From Gammaproteobacteria bacterium (lineage in GTDB: Bacteria; Pseudomonadota; Gammaproteobacteria; SZUA-152): DNA of 64,000 nucleotides. The stretch is taken from NCBI GenBank assembly GCA_011321815.1, contig DROS01000066.1, forward strand, positions 33,186-97,185, read 5' to 3'. The translations under genes and the position numbers were made by a program. The notes below the pieces were generated by a model, which ran no database searches, had not been told where the DNA came from, and saw nothing but the letters and a program-made list of their open reading frames with translations. Shown in pieces: positions 54,715 through 63,932 of this stretch (positions are counted from its first letter, which is position 1; each line of letters starts with the position of its first letter).

Positions 54715-55314
54715 ATGGCTAAATATTCTAAAACAGAATCAAACAAGGTGCGCCTGCTGGAGGAAGGGATAGAAATGTTCAGTGAACATGGCTTTCACGG
54801 TATCGGCCTGAAAGACATCCTGAGTGCTGTCAATATCCCGAAAGGCTCATTTTATCACTACTTTGAAAGTAAAGAAGATTTTGGCGCTAAAGTGATTGAT
54901 TACTATTCAGAGATGACCCGGCAACAGCTCAGTGATGTCTTCGCTGATTCAGATGTCTCTGGTCTGTCTGCGCTGCAACAGTTTTTTGACAAAGCTATTC
55001 AGACGCATCTTGAGGGTGGGCATAAGCGTGGTTGCCTGGCCGGTAATCTGGGTGCAGAGATCAGTGATACCAGTGAGATCTGCCGTAAAGCCGTTGAGCG
55101 TGCGATGAAGATCACCCGCGATGCCTTTGCAGCGGTCATTCGCCGGGGACAAAAAGATGGTAGCGTCCGGCAGGATATTGCCCCAGGAGTGCTTGCAGAT
55201 ATCCTGCTTAATGGTTTTGAAGGGGCGCTGTTGAGAATGAAAATAGAGAAAGCGGATAAACCGTTGAAGCAGTTTCGCGACACCATGCTGAACAAATTTT
55301 TCGTTGCAAATTAG
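54715..55314 (+). CDS. TetR/AcrR-family repressor, NemR/AcuR-like
   Basis: 199 residues. An N-terminal helix-turn-helix domain (ILSAVNIPKGSFYHYFESKE) precedes a ligand domain in which RGCLAGNLGAEISD aligns with the NemR segment SGCLTVKLSAE. C107 would correspond to the NemR sensing Cys106, which reacts with quinones, aldehydes and chlorine oxidants. Operator copies lie at its own promoter, before gst, and before the cytochrome gene, suggesting autorepression and control of all three units. There is no ribosome-binding site at the ATG. Confidence 0.85.
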   Translation: MAKYSKTESNKVRLLEEGIEMFSEHGFHGIGLKDILSAVNIPKGSFYHYFESKEDFGAKVIDYYSEMTRQQLSDVFADSDVSGLSALQQFFDKAIQTHLEGGHKRGCLAGNLGAEISDTSEICRKAVERAMKITRDAFAAVIRRGQKDGSVRQDIAPGVLADILLNGFEGALLRMKIEKADKPLKQFRDTMLNKFFVAN

Positions 55315-55344
55315 CGGGAAATTTTTTTACATCCGGTAATAGTT

Positions 55345-55352
55345 GACCGGTC
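55345..55352. promoter_or_regulatory. GACCGGTC operator before gst
   Basis: TTGACCGGTCTAATAAT repeats the operator plus TAATA context of the tetR promoter. It lies 26 bp before the gst ATG and abuts a possible -10 (TAATAA), so the gst-SDR pair may have its own repressor-controlled promoter. Confidence 0.6.
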
Positions 55353-55378
55353 TAATAATTTTGAAAAGAGAAAATCAA

Positions 55379-56053
55379 ATGACACGTAAACCAGTGCTAA
55401 TCAGTTTCAGTATATGTCCCTTTGTACAGCGTTCGGTCATTACGCTTTTAGAAAAAAAGGTGGATTTCAAGTTGACCTATATTGATCTCAACAACCCTCC
55501 GGAATGGTTCGTGAAAATATCGCCGTTGGGTAAGGTGCCTGTACTTAAAGTGGATGACGTTGCGTTGTTTGAGTCAGCCGTTATCAATGAGTATCTGGAT
55601 GAAGTTAATCCACCCACATTACACCCGGTGGATTCTTTGCTGCGTGCACAAAACCGTGCATGGATTGAGTTTGGCTCCGACATGATAATGAATCATTACA
55701 ATATGATGATTGCGCGTGACTCAGACGCGTTTACAAATTCCAAAAACCGGCTTGTCCATCAGGTTGAGCAATTGGAACAGATATTAGGGGAAGGCCCATA
55801 TTTTAATGGGGAAGGTTTTTCCCTTGTCGATGCCGCATTTGCACCGCTTTTCATGCGCATTGATCTGCTCGATGAGCGGTTTCCATTAAACCTTTACCAG
55901 ATCAATTCCCGTGTTGCCCGGTGGAGTGGTGAATTGATCGCATTGGATTCCGTCAGGAATTCCGTCACGCCCGATTTCGCAGAAGTGTATTCACGTTTTG
56001 TCACGTCATTGGATAGTTATTATTCAACAAAAATCAAAGCAACGTCAGTATAA
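55379..56053 (+). CDS. glutathione S-transferase family protein
   Basis: 224 residues. The thioredoxin-like N-terminal domain has SFSICPFVQRSVITLLEKK (Cys-Pro-Phe active-site type), NPPEWFVKISPLGKVPVL with the cis-Pro, and the glutathione-binding LFESAVINEYLDE. A helical C-terminal domain follows. The CPF motif suggests a glutaredoxin-like or omega/zeta-like activity. ATG at 55379 is used; an in-frame start at 55343 would fall in the operator. Likely detoxifies the electrophile sensed by the TetR protein. Confidence 0.88.
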   Translation: MTRKPVLISFSICPFVQRSVITLLEKKVDFKLTYIDLNNPPEWFVKISPLGKVPVLKVDDVALFESAVINEYLDEVNPPTLHPVDSLLRAQNRAWIEFGSDMIMNHYNMMIARDSDAFTNSKNRLVHQVEQLEQILGEGPYFNGEGFSLVDAAFAPLFMRIDLLDERFPLNLYQINSRVARWSGELIALDSVRNSVTPDFAEVYSRFVTSLDSYYSTKIKATSV

Positions 56054-56067
56054 ACAGGAGAGTAAAC

Positions 56068-56976
56068 ATGTCAGTTAAAAATGAACATACAAGCAAAGTG
56101 ATTCTGGTGACCGGAAGCAGTTCCGGCTTCGGCCGTTTGACGGCGGAAACGCTTGCCCGTCAAGGACATCGTGTTTATGCCGCGATGCGTGATCCTGCTG
56201 GACGGAACAGCCTCGCTGCCGCCGGGTTAATGGGGCTGGTGACAGGGGAAGGGCTGGATTTGCACACCATTGAACTCGATGTAACAAATAGTGCCTCGAT
56301 TGAGGCGGCCGTTGCACAAGTTGTGGAAGAGCAGGGAAGCATTGATGTGCTGGTTAACAATGCAGGTGTAATGAATGTGGGCATTACTGAGGGGTATACC
56401 CTCGAACAGGTCAAGCAACAGATGGAGGTGAATTTTTTTGGCCCCATCCAACTGGACCGTGCGGTCATACCTCACATGCGTAAACAGCAGTCGGGTTTGC
56501 TGATTCATGTGAGTTCACTGGCCGGGCGTTTGGTGTTTCCCTATTTTGGTGTTTATTGTGCGAGTAAGTTTTCACTTGAGGCTGTCGCGGAATCTTATCG
56601 TTATGAACTGTCTGCCCAGGGAATCGATTCCGTTATTGTTGAGCCGGGGCCGTTTGGCACGCCCCTGATTTCCAAGTCGCCGAAGCCAGAGGATCAAGAA
56701 CGTTTATCTGACTACGGTGATGTCGCCGAATTTCCGGATAAAATGCTGGCGTCATTTGAGGCGTTTTACAAAACGGATGATGCGGTGAATCCGCAGGTGG
56801 TTGCTGATGATATTTTGAAATTGATCAACATGTCGCACAAAGAGCGCCCATTACGCACTGTCTCCGGTCTTGATTATGGATTGAGAGATTTGAATTCCCT
56901 GGCTGAACCCATTCAGAAAAAATTACTGGAAACACTGGGTTTATCGAATATGGACCCAGCCGGTCAACCGGCTTAA
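56068..56976 (+). CDS. short-chain dehydrogenase/reductase
   Basis: 302 residues of the classical SDR fold. The cofactor motif is TGSSSGFG, NNAG follows, and the catalytic Ser and Y163-x-x-x-K167 lie in HVSSLAG and YCASK. EPGPFGTPLI is the post-catalytic loop. Substrate unknown; operon position behind gst and tetR suggests carbonyl or quinone reduction. CAGGAG precedes the ATG. The final codons form an AGCCGGT/ACCGGCT inverted repeat. Confidence 0.9.
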   Translation: MSVKNEHTSKVILVTGSSSGFGRLTAETLARQGHRVYAAMRDPAGRNSLAAAGLMGLVTGEGLDLHTIELDVTNSASIEAAVAQVVEEQGSIDVLVNNAGVMNVGITEGYTLEQVKQQMEVNFFGPIQLDRAVIPHMRKQQSGLLIHVSSLAGRLVFPYFGVYCASKFSLEAVAESYRYELSAQGIDSVIVEPGPFGTPLISKSPKPEDQERLSDYGDVAEFPDKMLASFEAFYKTDDAVNPQVVADDILKLINMSHKERPLRTVSGLDYGLRDLNSLAEPIQKKLLETLGLSNMDPAGQPA

Positions 56977-56986
56977 TAGCTGAATA

Positions 56987-57051
56987 TATACCTGTAGCGA
57001 TGGAGTTCAGGTCTGATTGCATGCCCTGTTCGCCTCGCCATGAAAAAAATG
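56987..57051. mobile_element. MITE-like element, copy C (left end only)
   Basis: TATACCTGTAGCGATGGAGTTCAGGTCTGA matches the left end of copies A, B and D with changes, followed by CGCCTCGCCAT, then loses similarity. The right end is missing. Confidence 0.5.
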
Positions 57052-57372
57052 TTTTCCATCTCAGCGGGAAAAGTAAAAAAGGTATCAATGCTGTCCCGTT
57101 AGCAAAATCCTGCTATGGCGTGCGATGACCGGTATGCAAGGCAAAAAACATGTTTCTTGTTCCTGCACTCCGGCGTTACCGCCATTAAGTTAAGCCTGAT
57201 ATTTGTCAACGCAGAGAAAAACCAACGAAAACTCTGCGCCTTTGTTACGGCCGGAAAATATACCGGATGAGGTTTGCAGCAAAATGATGTAACCAGGCTC
57301 CAAAAGCAGAGATTGACTTCAGGAACAAAGGGTTTTAGTCTGCCTGCAAGGCTGGCAACATAATTATCGTTA

Positions 57373-57530
57373 TATACCTGTGGCGATGGAGATTCAGGCC
57401 TGAGTGCACGCACTGTTTGTTTCATGGCCTGCGTCGTTGTCCTTGCAATAGACCGGCTGCTGACGTGTCATTTTGCCTGGCCAAATATGACGTATATTCA
57501 ATTACCTAAATTTCAAACGCCCCGGGTATA
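57373..57530. mobile_element. MITE-like element, copy D (158 bp)
   Basis: It starts TATACCTGTGGCGATGGAGA and ends CAAACGCCCCGGGTATA, with interior CGTCGTTGTCCTTGC as in copy B. About 30 bp longer than copy B, with diverged ends, so an older copy. Confidence 0.6.
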
Positions 57531-57595
57531 GTGATCAGATTTATCATTTGTAAAGCGTGTATAAATATAAAGTTACACAACAAAGGAGGGGACAA

Positions 57596-58216
57596 ATGAA
57601 TCGGTTATTCAAGCTTACGTTTTTGTTCGCAGGGTTGGTGGTCAGTTTCCAGTCACAAGCGGTTTTAATCGGTGGCACCTCTATCATTTCTGCCCCTGCC
57701 TCAGTGGGTGATGTGAGAAACAGTGCCCCGCAAGGGTTTAATGAAGTGATTGGTTTCAGTTTGGTGAATGATCTTGCCGTTGATGGAGGGGTTATTGCTG
57801 CGGGTACAGTGGTTGACAGCCAGATGATTTTTCTTAATCCCTCTCCGGGAAATACGATTAATTTTAACGGCGCCAGATTTTCCTTTGATGGCGCTATTCT
57901 GGGCGTTATGTCAGATATCAATTTGGTGGATATCAGCAATAGCTTTCTTGGCAACCCTGGGACCTCTTACGCTGGCGCAAACAGTGGTATGGAACTGGGT
58001 TCACCATTATTTCCGTTTGGCACGGAAAACTATTTTGTCAGTGGCAACACACTGAGACTCAACCTTAGGGGTAACGATTTCATCCGGGTTATTACGGCCA
58101 GTAACAGTGTGACGCCACCCGTTGTGTCTGTTCCTGAACCGGCCAGTCTGGCTCTGTTTGCAGCAGGGTTGTTGGGGCTTGGTCGTTTGCAGTATTCAAA
58201 AAAACAACGTTCTTAG
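57596..58216 (+). CDS. PEP-CTERM sorted exported protein
   Basis: 206 residues. A signal peptide (MNRLFKLTFLFAGLVVSFQS, cleaved near QA) and a C-terminal sorting tag with VPEPASLALFAAGLLGLG, then basic YSKKQRS. Such proteins are cut and transferred by an exosortase (EpsH/XrtA) and go with extracellular polymer loci; none is in this window. The middle is a beta-rich secreted domain I cannot assign. ATG at 57596 follows an excellent AAAGGAGGGG. Confidence 0.85.
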   Translation: MNRLFKLTFLFAGLVVSFQSQAVLIGGTSIISAPASVGDVRNSAPQGFNEVIGFSLVNDLAVDGGVIAAGTVVDSQMIFLNPSPGNTINFNGARFSFDGAILGVMSDINLVDISNSFLGNPGTSYAGANSGMELGSPLFPFGTENYFVSGNTLRLNLRGNDFIRVITASNSVTPPVVSVPEPASLALFAAGLLGLGRLQYSKKQRS

Positions 58217-58661
58217 CTTCCCGGGGCATTATTGACGTGGGGATGTATCTGCAATCGCATGGCGAATCCAAGCCATCCTGGCTGCTTCAGCCTGTTGTTT
58301 AATCCGTTATCCCGGCGCAGGCCGGAATCCAGGGGGGTATCCGTCTCTCCGGGTTTCGGCCTGCGCCGGGATGACAAAAAACATGACAAAAAACAACCGC
58401 AGGATGGGCAGGTTTTTTGGTGCCTGCTCATGCATTGACGGGGTGACTATTTAGCCCCTGATTCACTTTAATACCTTTTCCCATCATTATATTGATCAAT
58501 AGCACTGCGTGAGCGTATTGATTCCGTTGTTTAAATTTCGCGCTTGATTCACATTCAGGTTTAAAGAACATAGCTCTGTTTCTGAACAGATTGTCATCAG
58601 GCCTCATCTTTTTTTGAAACCTGTTTATAATCAACGATTGTTTAGTCACAGGAATGACGCA
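58217..58661. other. 445-bp intergenic region with a long hairpin repeat
   Basis: Contains the repeat at 58309-58372. The rest, including AT-rich 58450-58650, shows no gene; it probably holds the promoter for the DUF255 gene. Confidence 0.5.
58309..58372. repeat. CCGGCGCAGGCCGGAA long hairpin repeat
   Basis: ATCCCGGCGCAGGCCGGAA (58309-58327) pairs with the complementary arm at 58354-58372 at 17 of 19 positions. It is of the common proteobacterial intergenic type ending GGGATGAC. Related to repeats at 42336 and 63933. Confidence 0.7.
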
Positions 58662-60719
58662 GTGCCCAATTCTCTGATCAATGAAACCAGCCCCTATCTT
58701 CAGCAGCATGCCCGGAATCCGGTGGATTGGTATCCCTGGGGCGAGGCGGCGCTGAATAAAGCCCGCACGGAAAACAAGCCGATTTTATTGTCCATCGGTT
58801 ATTCAGCCTGTCATTGGTGTCATGTGATGGAACATGAGTCTTTTGAGGATGAGGCCACGGCCAGGGTAATGAATGCCTTGTTCGTCAATATCAAGGTCGA
58901 CCGTGAAGAGCGCCCGGATCTGGACAAGGTTTATCAGTTTGCGCATCAATTGTTGAACCAGCGCAGTGGTGGCTGGCCGTTGAATATGTTTTTGACGGCA
59001 GATGAGCATATTCCATTTTTTGGGGGCACTTATTTCCCGCCGCAACCACGCCATGGCATGCCCGCTTTTGTGGATATTTTGCAGCGTGTGTCAGACTTTT
59101 ACCACGACCACCCGGAAGATGTGGGCAGGCAAAATGATTCGGTGCGTGAATATCTGCAACGCGCCAGCGAGGGGTCGGGGTCGGCAGATCATGAAATAGA
59201 GGCTGCGGTACTGGATGAGGCGCGACGCCAGTTAGAGGGCAGCTACGACAAAAATTATGCGGGGTTTGGTGCAGCACCGAAATTTCCCCATCCCACCAAT
59301 ATTGAGCGTTTGCTGCGTCACTGGTCAGCAACAGGCGGTACGGATGCACGGGCGTTGGCGATGGCGCGTACAACGTTGCATGCCATGGCTTCTGGCGGTA
59401 TTTATGATCAGCTGGGCGGTGGCTTTTGCCGTTACGCTGTTGATGCCCAGTGGATGATTCCTCATTTTGAAAAAATGCTTTATGACAACGGGCCGTTGCT
59501 GGCGTTATATGCCGATGCTTATGTGGCCACCGGGGACAGTGCTTTTAAGCGGGTTGCAGAAGAAACGGCGCAATGGGTGATGCGTGAGATGCAGTCACCA
59601 TCCGGCGGTTACTATTCCACGTTGGATGCCGACTCGGAAGGTGAAGAGGGAAAGTTCTATACCTGGCGACTGGCGGAAGTGCAGCAGCTGTTAACAGACC
59701 AGGAGTATGCGGTGTTGTTACGGCATTATGGTTTGGATCGCCCCCCGAATTTTGAAGGTGCCTGGCATTTGCATGTGTTTCGCAGCGTGGAAAATATTGC
59801 TGCAGAATTACACTTTGATTTGCCTATGGTTCAAGCGCTGTTGAAAGCGGCCCGGGGGAAATTATTGGCCGTGCGTGAAACAAGAGTGCGCCCTGGGCGC
59901 GATGAAAAAATTCTTACCAGTTGGAATGGTTTGATGATCAAGGGCATGGCGGTGGCGGGCCGACGCCTGGGGAGGGAAGATTTTATTGCTTCGGCAGAGC
60001 AGGCGCTGGATTTCGTGCGCAACAATTTGTGGGTGGATGGACGTCTGCTGGCCACCAGCAAAGATGGCAAGGCGCATCTTATGGCCTATCTCGATGATTA
60101 TGCTTTTTTGGCCGATGGTGTGCTGGCGTTGCTGGAAGCCCGCTGGTGTGGTGATGATTTGCAGATGCTCATTGCCCTGGCCGATGCGATGATGGAACAC
60201 TTTGCAGCCGATGACGGTGGGTTTTATTTTACCGCCGATGATCACGAAAAGCTGATTCAGCGCCCCCGGCCATGGATGGATGAGGCTACCCCTTCCGGTA
60301 ACGGTATTGCTGCGCAGGTATTGTTGCGTTTGGGCTATTTGTTGGGCAACAGTGCTTATATTGATGCGGCGGAAAAAACACTGTGTGCCGCCTGGCATGA
60401 TGTGCACGGCTTTCCCCATGCGCATAATGCGTTGCTAACGGCGGCTGAAGAGTTTTTATATCCAACGGAAATCATTGTGCTGCGTGATGCCGGGAAGGCG
60501 GCGGCGGAAGAGATGGCGCAATGGACTGCGGTGCTGAACCGGGAATATGCACCGCGTCGCTTGCAGGTGGCCATTCCCGGTGATGGGTCTGTACCGTCTG
60601 GTGCATTGGCAGGATATGCCGCTCCCACAACCGGAGTCATGGCCTATATATGCCGTGAGGGGCGTTGCCTGCCGCCGTTGGAAAGCCTTGCCGAATTACA
60701 CCGACGAGAGAAGGGGTAA
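58662..60719 (+). CDS. DUF255 thioredoxin-domain protein (YyaL/SPATA20-like)
   Basis: About 685 residues. The N-terminal thioredoxin-like domain has [20 protein letters not shown] and the CxxC site [16 protein letters not shown], followed by [10 protein letters not shown] and [10 protein letters not shown]. The rest is a six-hairpin (alpha/alpha) glycosidase-like domain ([20 protein letters not shown]). The biochemical role of the family is not established. GTG at 58662 follows AGGA and begins VPNSLINE as in relatives. The 3' end overlaps the convergent next gene by 24 bp. Confidence 0.88.
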   Translation: MPNSLINETSPYLQQHARNPVDWYPWGEAALNKARTENKPILLSIGYSACHWCHVMEHESFEDEATARVMNALFVNIKVDREERPDLDKVYQFAHQLLNQRSGGWPLNMFLTADEHIPFFGGTYFPPQPRHGMPAFVDILQRVSDFYHDHPEDVGRQNDSVREYLQRASEGSGSADHEIEAAVLDEARRQLEGSYDKNYAGFGAAPKFPHPTNIERLLRHWSATGGTDARALAMARTTLHAMASGGIYDQLGGGFCRYAVDAQWMIPHFEKMLYDNGPLLALYADAYVATGDSAFKRVAEETAQWVMREMQSPSGGYYSTLDADSEGEEGKFYTWRLAEVQQLLTDQEYAVLLRHYGLDRPPNFEGAWHLHVFRSVENIAAELHFDLPMVQALLKAARGKLLAVRETRVRPGRDEKILTSWNGLMIKGMAVAGRRLGREDFIASAEQALDFVRNNLWVDGRLLATSKDGKAHLMAYLDDYAFLADGVLALLEARWCGDDLQMLIALADAMMEHFAADDGGFYFTADDHEKLIQRPRPWMDEATPSGNGIAAQVLLRLGYLLGNSAYIDAAEKTLCAAWHDVHGFPHAHNALLTAAEEFLYPTEIIVLRDAGKAAAEEMAQWTAVLNREYAPRRLQVAIPGDGSVPSGALAGYAAPTTGVMAYICREGRCLPPLESLAELHRREKG

Positions 60720-61538
60720 AGGGTTTTCCTTTTCCTCGTTTTCCTCGTTTATTTTTTCTCTGTGGCTTTGTGGCACTCTGTAATGATATGGGGTTAGTTT
60801 GTCGATGCCGCATTCCAGGGTTTCAAACCAGTCGAGAAATTTGCCGATCATCGCTTTGCCCTGGAAGGGGCGGCCATGCTGTGGCACGATTATTTCTACA
60901 TCCATTTTGCGAACCATTTTGGCCCATAGACGGCAGACTTTGTTGGAAACCATGTAGCGCTCATGGAAATCCTGCATTTTGGGAATGTGCCGGTCAAAAT
61001 CCTGGACTGGTCGTTCAGGGTGTTTATCCACCATTGAGGCTCCCACATCGCCGGAAAACAGGATCTTGCTGATAGGGTCGTAAAAGTGAAAATTCCCCAC
61101 TGAGTGCAGGAAATGTGCGGGGATAGCCTTGATCACCGAGTGTCCCATGGGGATGTACATGCCCTGGTCCGGAATAGCGACCATGCGTCCCTCGGCCTTT
61201 TCTTTCATGTAGCCGGGCACCAGATGGGGCACAAAACGCTCCCAGAGCCTGGAGACTACAATTTTGGCATCGCTGTACATCAGCCATTTATCCAGAGATG
61301 AAATGATGTCGGGGTCCTGATGACTGGCGATAACGTAGTCGATATCTTTTATTTTCACATATTTGGCGACGGCCATGCTTAACGGCATATAAGTGAGATC
61401 GCCGCCAGGATCAAAGATGGCCGAGTGGCCCTCTTGAACAATTACCATTTGATTGGACTGTATGCCTTCACCAGTGACCAGGTCGGTAAAGGTAAGAACC
61501 ATATGCTCATCATTTTGAAACAGAATATTGGCTTGCAT
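60696..61538 (-). CDS. metallo-beta-lactamase-fold protein, ODP type
   Basis: 280 residues resembling oxygen-binding di-iron proteins and flavodiiron relatives without the flavodoxin part. Metal-site motifs are [30 protein letters not shown] and PQHG. ATG at 61538 (MQANILFQN) follows CAGGAG. The last 18 residues ([14 protein letters not shown]...) are coded by low-complexity repeat-like DNA, so the true C-terminus may have been extended. Possible roles are oxygen or NO sensing or detoxification, by analogy only. Confidence 0.82.
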   Translation of the reverse strand: MQANILFQNDEHMVLTFTDLVTGEGIQSNQMVIVQEGHSAIFDPGGDLTYMPLSMAVAKYVKIKDIDYVIASHQDPDIISSLDKWLMYSDAKIVVSRLWERFVPHLVPGYMKEKAEGRMVAIPDQGMYIPMGHSVIKAIPAHFLHSVGNFHFYDPISKILFSGDVGASMVDKHPERPVQDFDRHIPKMQDFHERYMVSNKVCRLWAKMVRKMDVEIIVPQHGRPFQGKAMIGKFLDWFETLECGIDKLTPYHYRVPQSHREKINEENEEKENPLPLLSSV

Positions 61539-61925
61539 GGGGCGTTTAACTCCTGACAGCTTTGGGTGAGCAGCACGCCATATCCAGGCGTTGTTGCCGG
61601 TCATGGGCCTTCCTGGCCGAGAGTGCGGGCAACCTGCGTTATCGGAAGCGGCAGTATAAAAGCTGGCTCACCCGAAAACCAGAGGAATTATACGGGAATA
61701 ACCCTGTTATTTTCTTGGTTAAACCGTAAGATTTTTAAATAAACCTTTAGTTTTCAATCATCAGTACAACATCAGCGGTAAAACCGTGTCTCAATATGCC
61801 ACGATATTTTTTTGCGGCGCTGTATTTCGGGGGGGCTGTATTGATACGGAGGCAGGTTTCCCCAGGTCCGACAGTCTTTTGTCTGGGGCTTGACAGTGCC
61901 GGAGCCGTTGCGAAAATTTGCGGCT
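61539..61925. other. 387-bp intergenic region between LTA-synthase-like and ODP genes
   Basis: Both neighbours are on the minus strand. An inverted repeat CCCCAG...CTGGGG (61860-61888) just after the LTA-synthase-like stop could help termination. An AT-rich stretch near 61690-61750 is a likely place for the ODP gene promoter. No gene seen. Confidence 0.45.
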
Positions 61926-63911
61926 TCAGGGCTGGGGCGGCAGCCGGTAACGCTGTTGACGATGCAGCAGATCAGGCAGTAGCAAATGGGCCAGGGCATC
62001 TTTTTCCAGCTCGGGGTCAAGAGTCATCGGTGTAAGTTTGCCGCTATGAAGGCGATACTGACGGTTCGGGTGGTCGGGACGCAGCAGTATCACATTGTTT
62101 TTGACCTGATAGGCGTAGGTGCTGCCAAGGTGGTAAATGGCCCGCCCTGGAAGGTCAGCGGGCAGATTCAGCAGATTGCGCCCTGGCATGGGATGGCGCG
62201 TATCAATGCCTAGCAGACCCAGCACCGTGGGTGGCAGATCAATCTGGCTGGCCAGTGTGTTGATACGTTGAGGCGCAATGCCGGGACCGAGGATGAGTGC
62301 AGGTACATGATATTTGGCCGCCGGGATCAGGCCACGGGCCTGAATTTCTACACCGTGGTCAGCAACAATGAGAAACACGGTATTGTGGAAATAGGCTTCT
62401 TTGCGGGCTTGTGCAAAAAAGCGGCCGAGGGCGTAGTCGGCATATTTGGCGGCATTGTTTTGCGTGTGGCGGGGCTGCTCGTAAAGAGCAAAGCCACTGT
62501 CGGGAAAATCAAAGGGCTCATGGTTGGACAGTGTGAGAATGATGCCGGCAAAAGGCTGTGCATTATCGGCCTGTGCGCGAAAGAAGGTATTGGCGGTGGA
62601 AAAAATATCATCATCGGATACGCCCCAGTGGTTACGGAAGCGGGCATTGTCGATATCGCTGCCTTCAATGAACTGGTCCACCCCGTTGTAACTGAAAAAA
62701 CGTCGCATATTGTCGAAGTTGGCATCGCCACCGTATAAAAAACTGGTTTGATAACCGTGTGCTTTCAGTAGTGCTGGCAGGGTAAAAAAATCAGACTGCG
62801 CCAGGCGTAGTTTTATGGCGCTGGTAAGTGGAATGGGTAATGCGCCGGTGATCACGGATTCCAGTCCGCGATTGGTGCGCTTGCCCGTGGCATATAAATT
62901 ATCAAACAGAATACCTTGCTGGCTCAGGGCATCAAATTGTGGCGACAGGGGCAGGCCGCCCAAAATGCCGATAAATTCCGCGCTGAGGCTTTCTGACAAA
63001 ATGATCACCAGGTTGCGCGGCTGTGCAAGAGATACATTGGCTGCTTGCACATGGGCCAGGGGAATCTCCGGGTCATCAAAGACGGCAGGGGGCAGGCCGG
63101 TTTGTTGTTGCACACGGCGAATAATTTCATCTTCCGCCATGTGACCATATTTTTCTGTAAGATTTTGCTGCTGATTAAAAAAGTGATAAGTGGCGTAGGC
63201 CACGGCATAACTGGAATTAAGGGCCAGTTCGTTAACCAGATTGTCATCTGAAAAAGCTGCGCTGCCCAGGTTGGCCGGGCTGTCACTTAAAGAGGAGCGC
63301 ATGCCCAGCGCCAACAACAATACAACGGGCGGCGTGACAAGCAGACGTTTCCAATAGGGCCACTGTGGTGTGTTGCACATGAGCCGGTAGGTGAAGCGCG
63401 CCACCCACCACCCGGTGATGGCCATTAACAGCAGGCCGGAAAACAATGGCAGTTTATAATTGGTCAGCACGATATCCAGCACTGTGGCCGGGTCCGCCAT
63501 ATACTCTACAAACAAGTGGTTGGGGCGGGCATTGTAAACGGACAAAAAAGTATATGTGGTGATTTCAAAATAAATCAGCACAATACTGAACAGGGCAAAC
63601 AGCCCGGCAATAAAAAAATACCACCAGCGCTGGGCGAAGGGAGGCATTAATAATAAAAGAAGAGTCGGGATGAGTAACAATGCGGACAGAATAATAATAT
63701 CCATACGCACACCCACCGGAAACAGCCATAGTACACCATTGACGGCGTTGATTTCTGAAAAATAAATGAGCGTGAGTAACAGGCGGCTGATGCTGAAGAA
63801 CAGTAAAAATCCACCCAAAAACATTGCGCCTGGCGCGAGAGGGCCAAGAAGAGAAAGTTTTTGCGTAAGCTTGCGGGTCACCTGGCTGATCACGGGTATA
63901 TATTTATCCAC
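61926..63911 (-). CDS. LTA synthase/MdoB-like membrane phosphotransferase
   Basis: 661 residues. Five TM helices in about 1-205 precede a periplasmic sulfatase-fold domain. Active-site features are LSESLSAEFIG (metal Glu), YATGKRTNRGLESVITG with the nucleophile Thr, and VADHGVEI. Family members move phosphoglycerol or phosphoethanolamine between envelope lipids and glycans. In a Gram-negative such an enzyme probably decorates periplasmic glucan or LPS; the substrate is unknown. It is preceded, at the window edge, by a hairpin-type repeat. Confidence 0.88.
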   Translation of the reverse strand: MDKYIPVISQVTRKLTQKLSLLGPLAPGAMFLGGFLLFFSISRLLLTLIYFSEINAVNGVLWLFPVGVRMDIIILSALLLIPTLLLLLMPPFAQRWWYFFIAGLFALFSIVLIYFEITTYTFLSVYNARPNHLFVEYMADPATVLDIVLTNYKLPLFSGLLLMAITGWWVARFTYRLMCNTPQWPYWKRLLVTPPVVLLLALGMRSSLSDSPANLGSAAFSDDNLVNELALNSSYAVAYATYHFFNQQQNLTEKYGHMAEDEIIRRVQQQTGLPPAVFDDPEIPLAHVQAANVSLAQPRNLVIILSESLSAEFIGILGGLPLSPQFDALSQQGILFDNLYATGKRTNRGLESVITGALPIPLTSAIKLRLAQSDFFTLPALLKAHGYQTSFLYGGDANFDNMRRFFSYNGVDQFIEGSDIDNARFRNHWGVSDDDIFSTANTFFRAQADNAQPFAGIILTLSNHEPFDFPDSGFALYEQPRHTQNNAAKYADYALGRFFAQARKEAYFHNTVFLIVADHGVEIQARGLIPAAKYHVPALILGPGIAPQRINTLASQIDLPPTVLGLLGIDTRHPMPGRNLLNLPADLPGRAIYHLGSTYAYQVKNNVILLRPDHPNRQYRLHSGKLTPMTLDPELEKDALAHLLLPDLLHRQQRYRLPPQP

Positions 63912-63932
63912 AAGCGCCTTTTTTGTCGGCGT

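Larger units (their letters stand above)
56977..57595. other. 619-bp intergenic region with two degenerate MITE-like copies
   Basis: Copy C (56987-57051) and copy D (57373-57530) are described separately. Between them lie degenerate repeat-like words (CGCAGAG...CTCTGCG near 57210-57235). No credible gene. The last 60 bp hold the leader of the PEP-CTERM gene. Confidence 0.6.

Noticed and set aside
57099..57425. 108-codon minus-strand reading
   Set aside because: It starts inside a MITE-like copy, has no ribosome-binding site, and shows no family resemblance.
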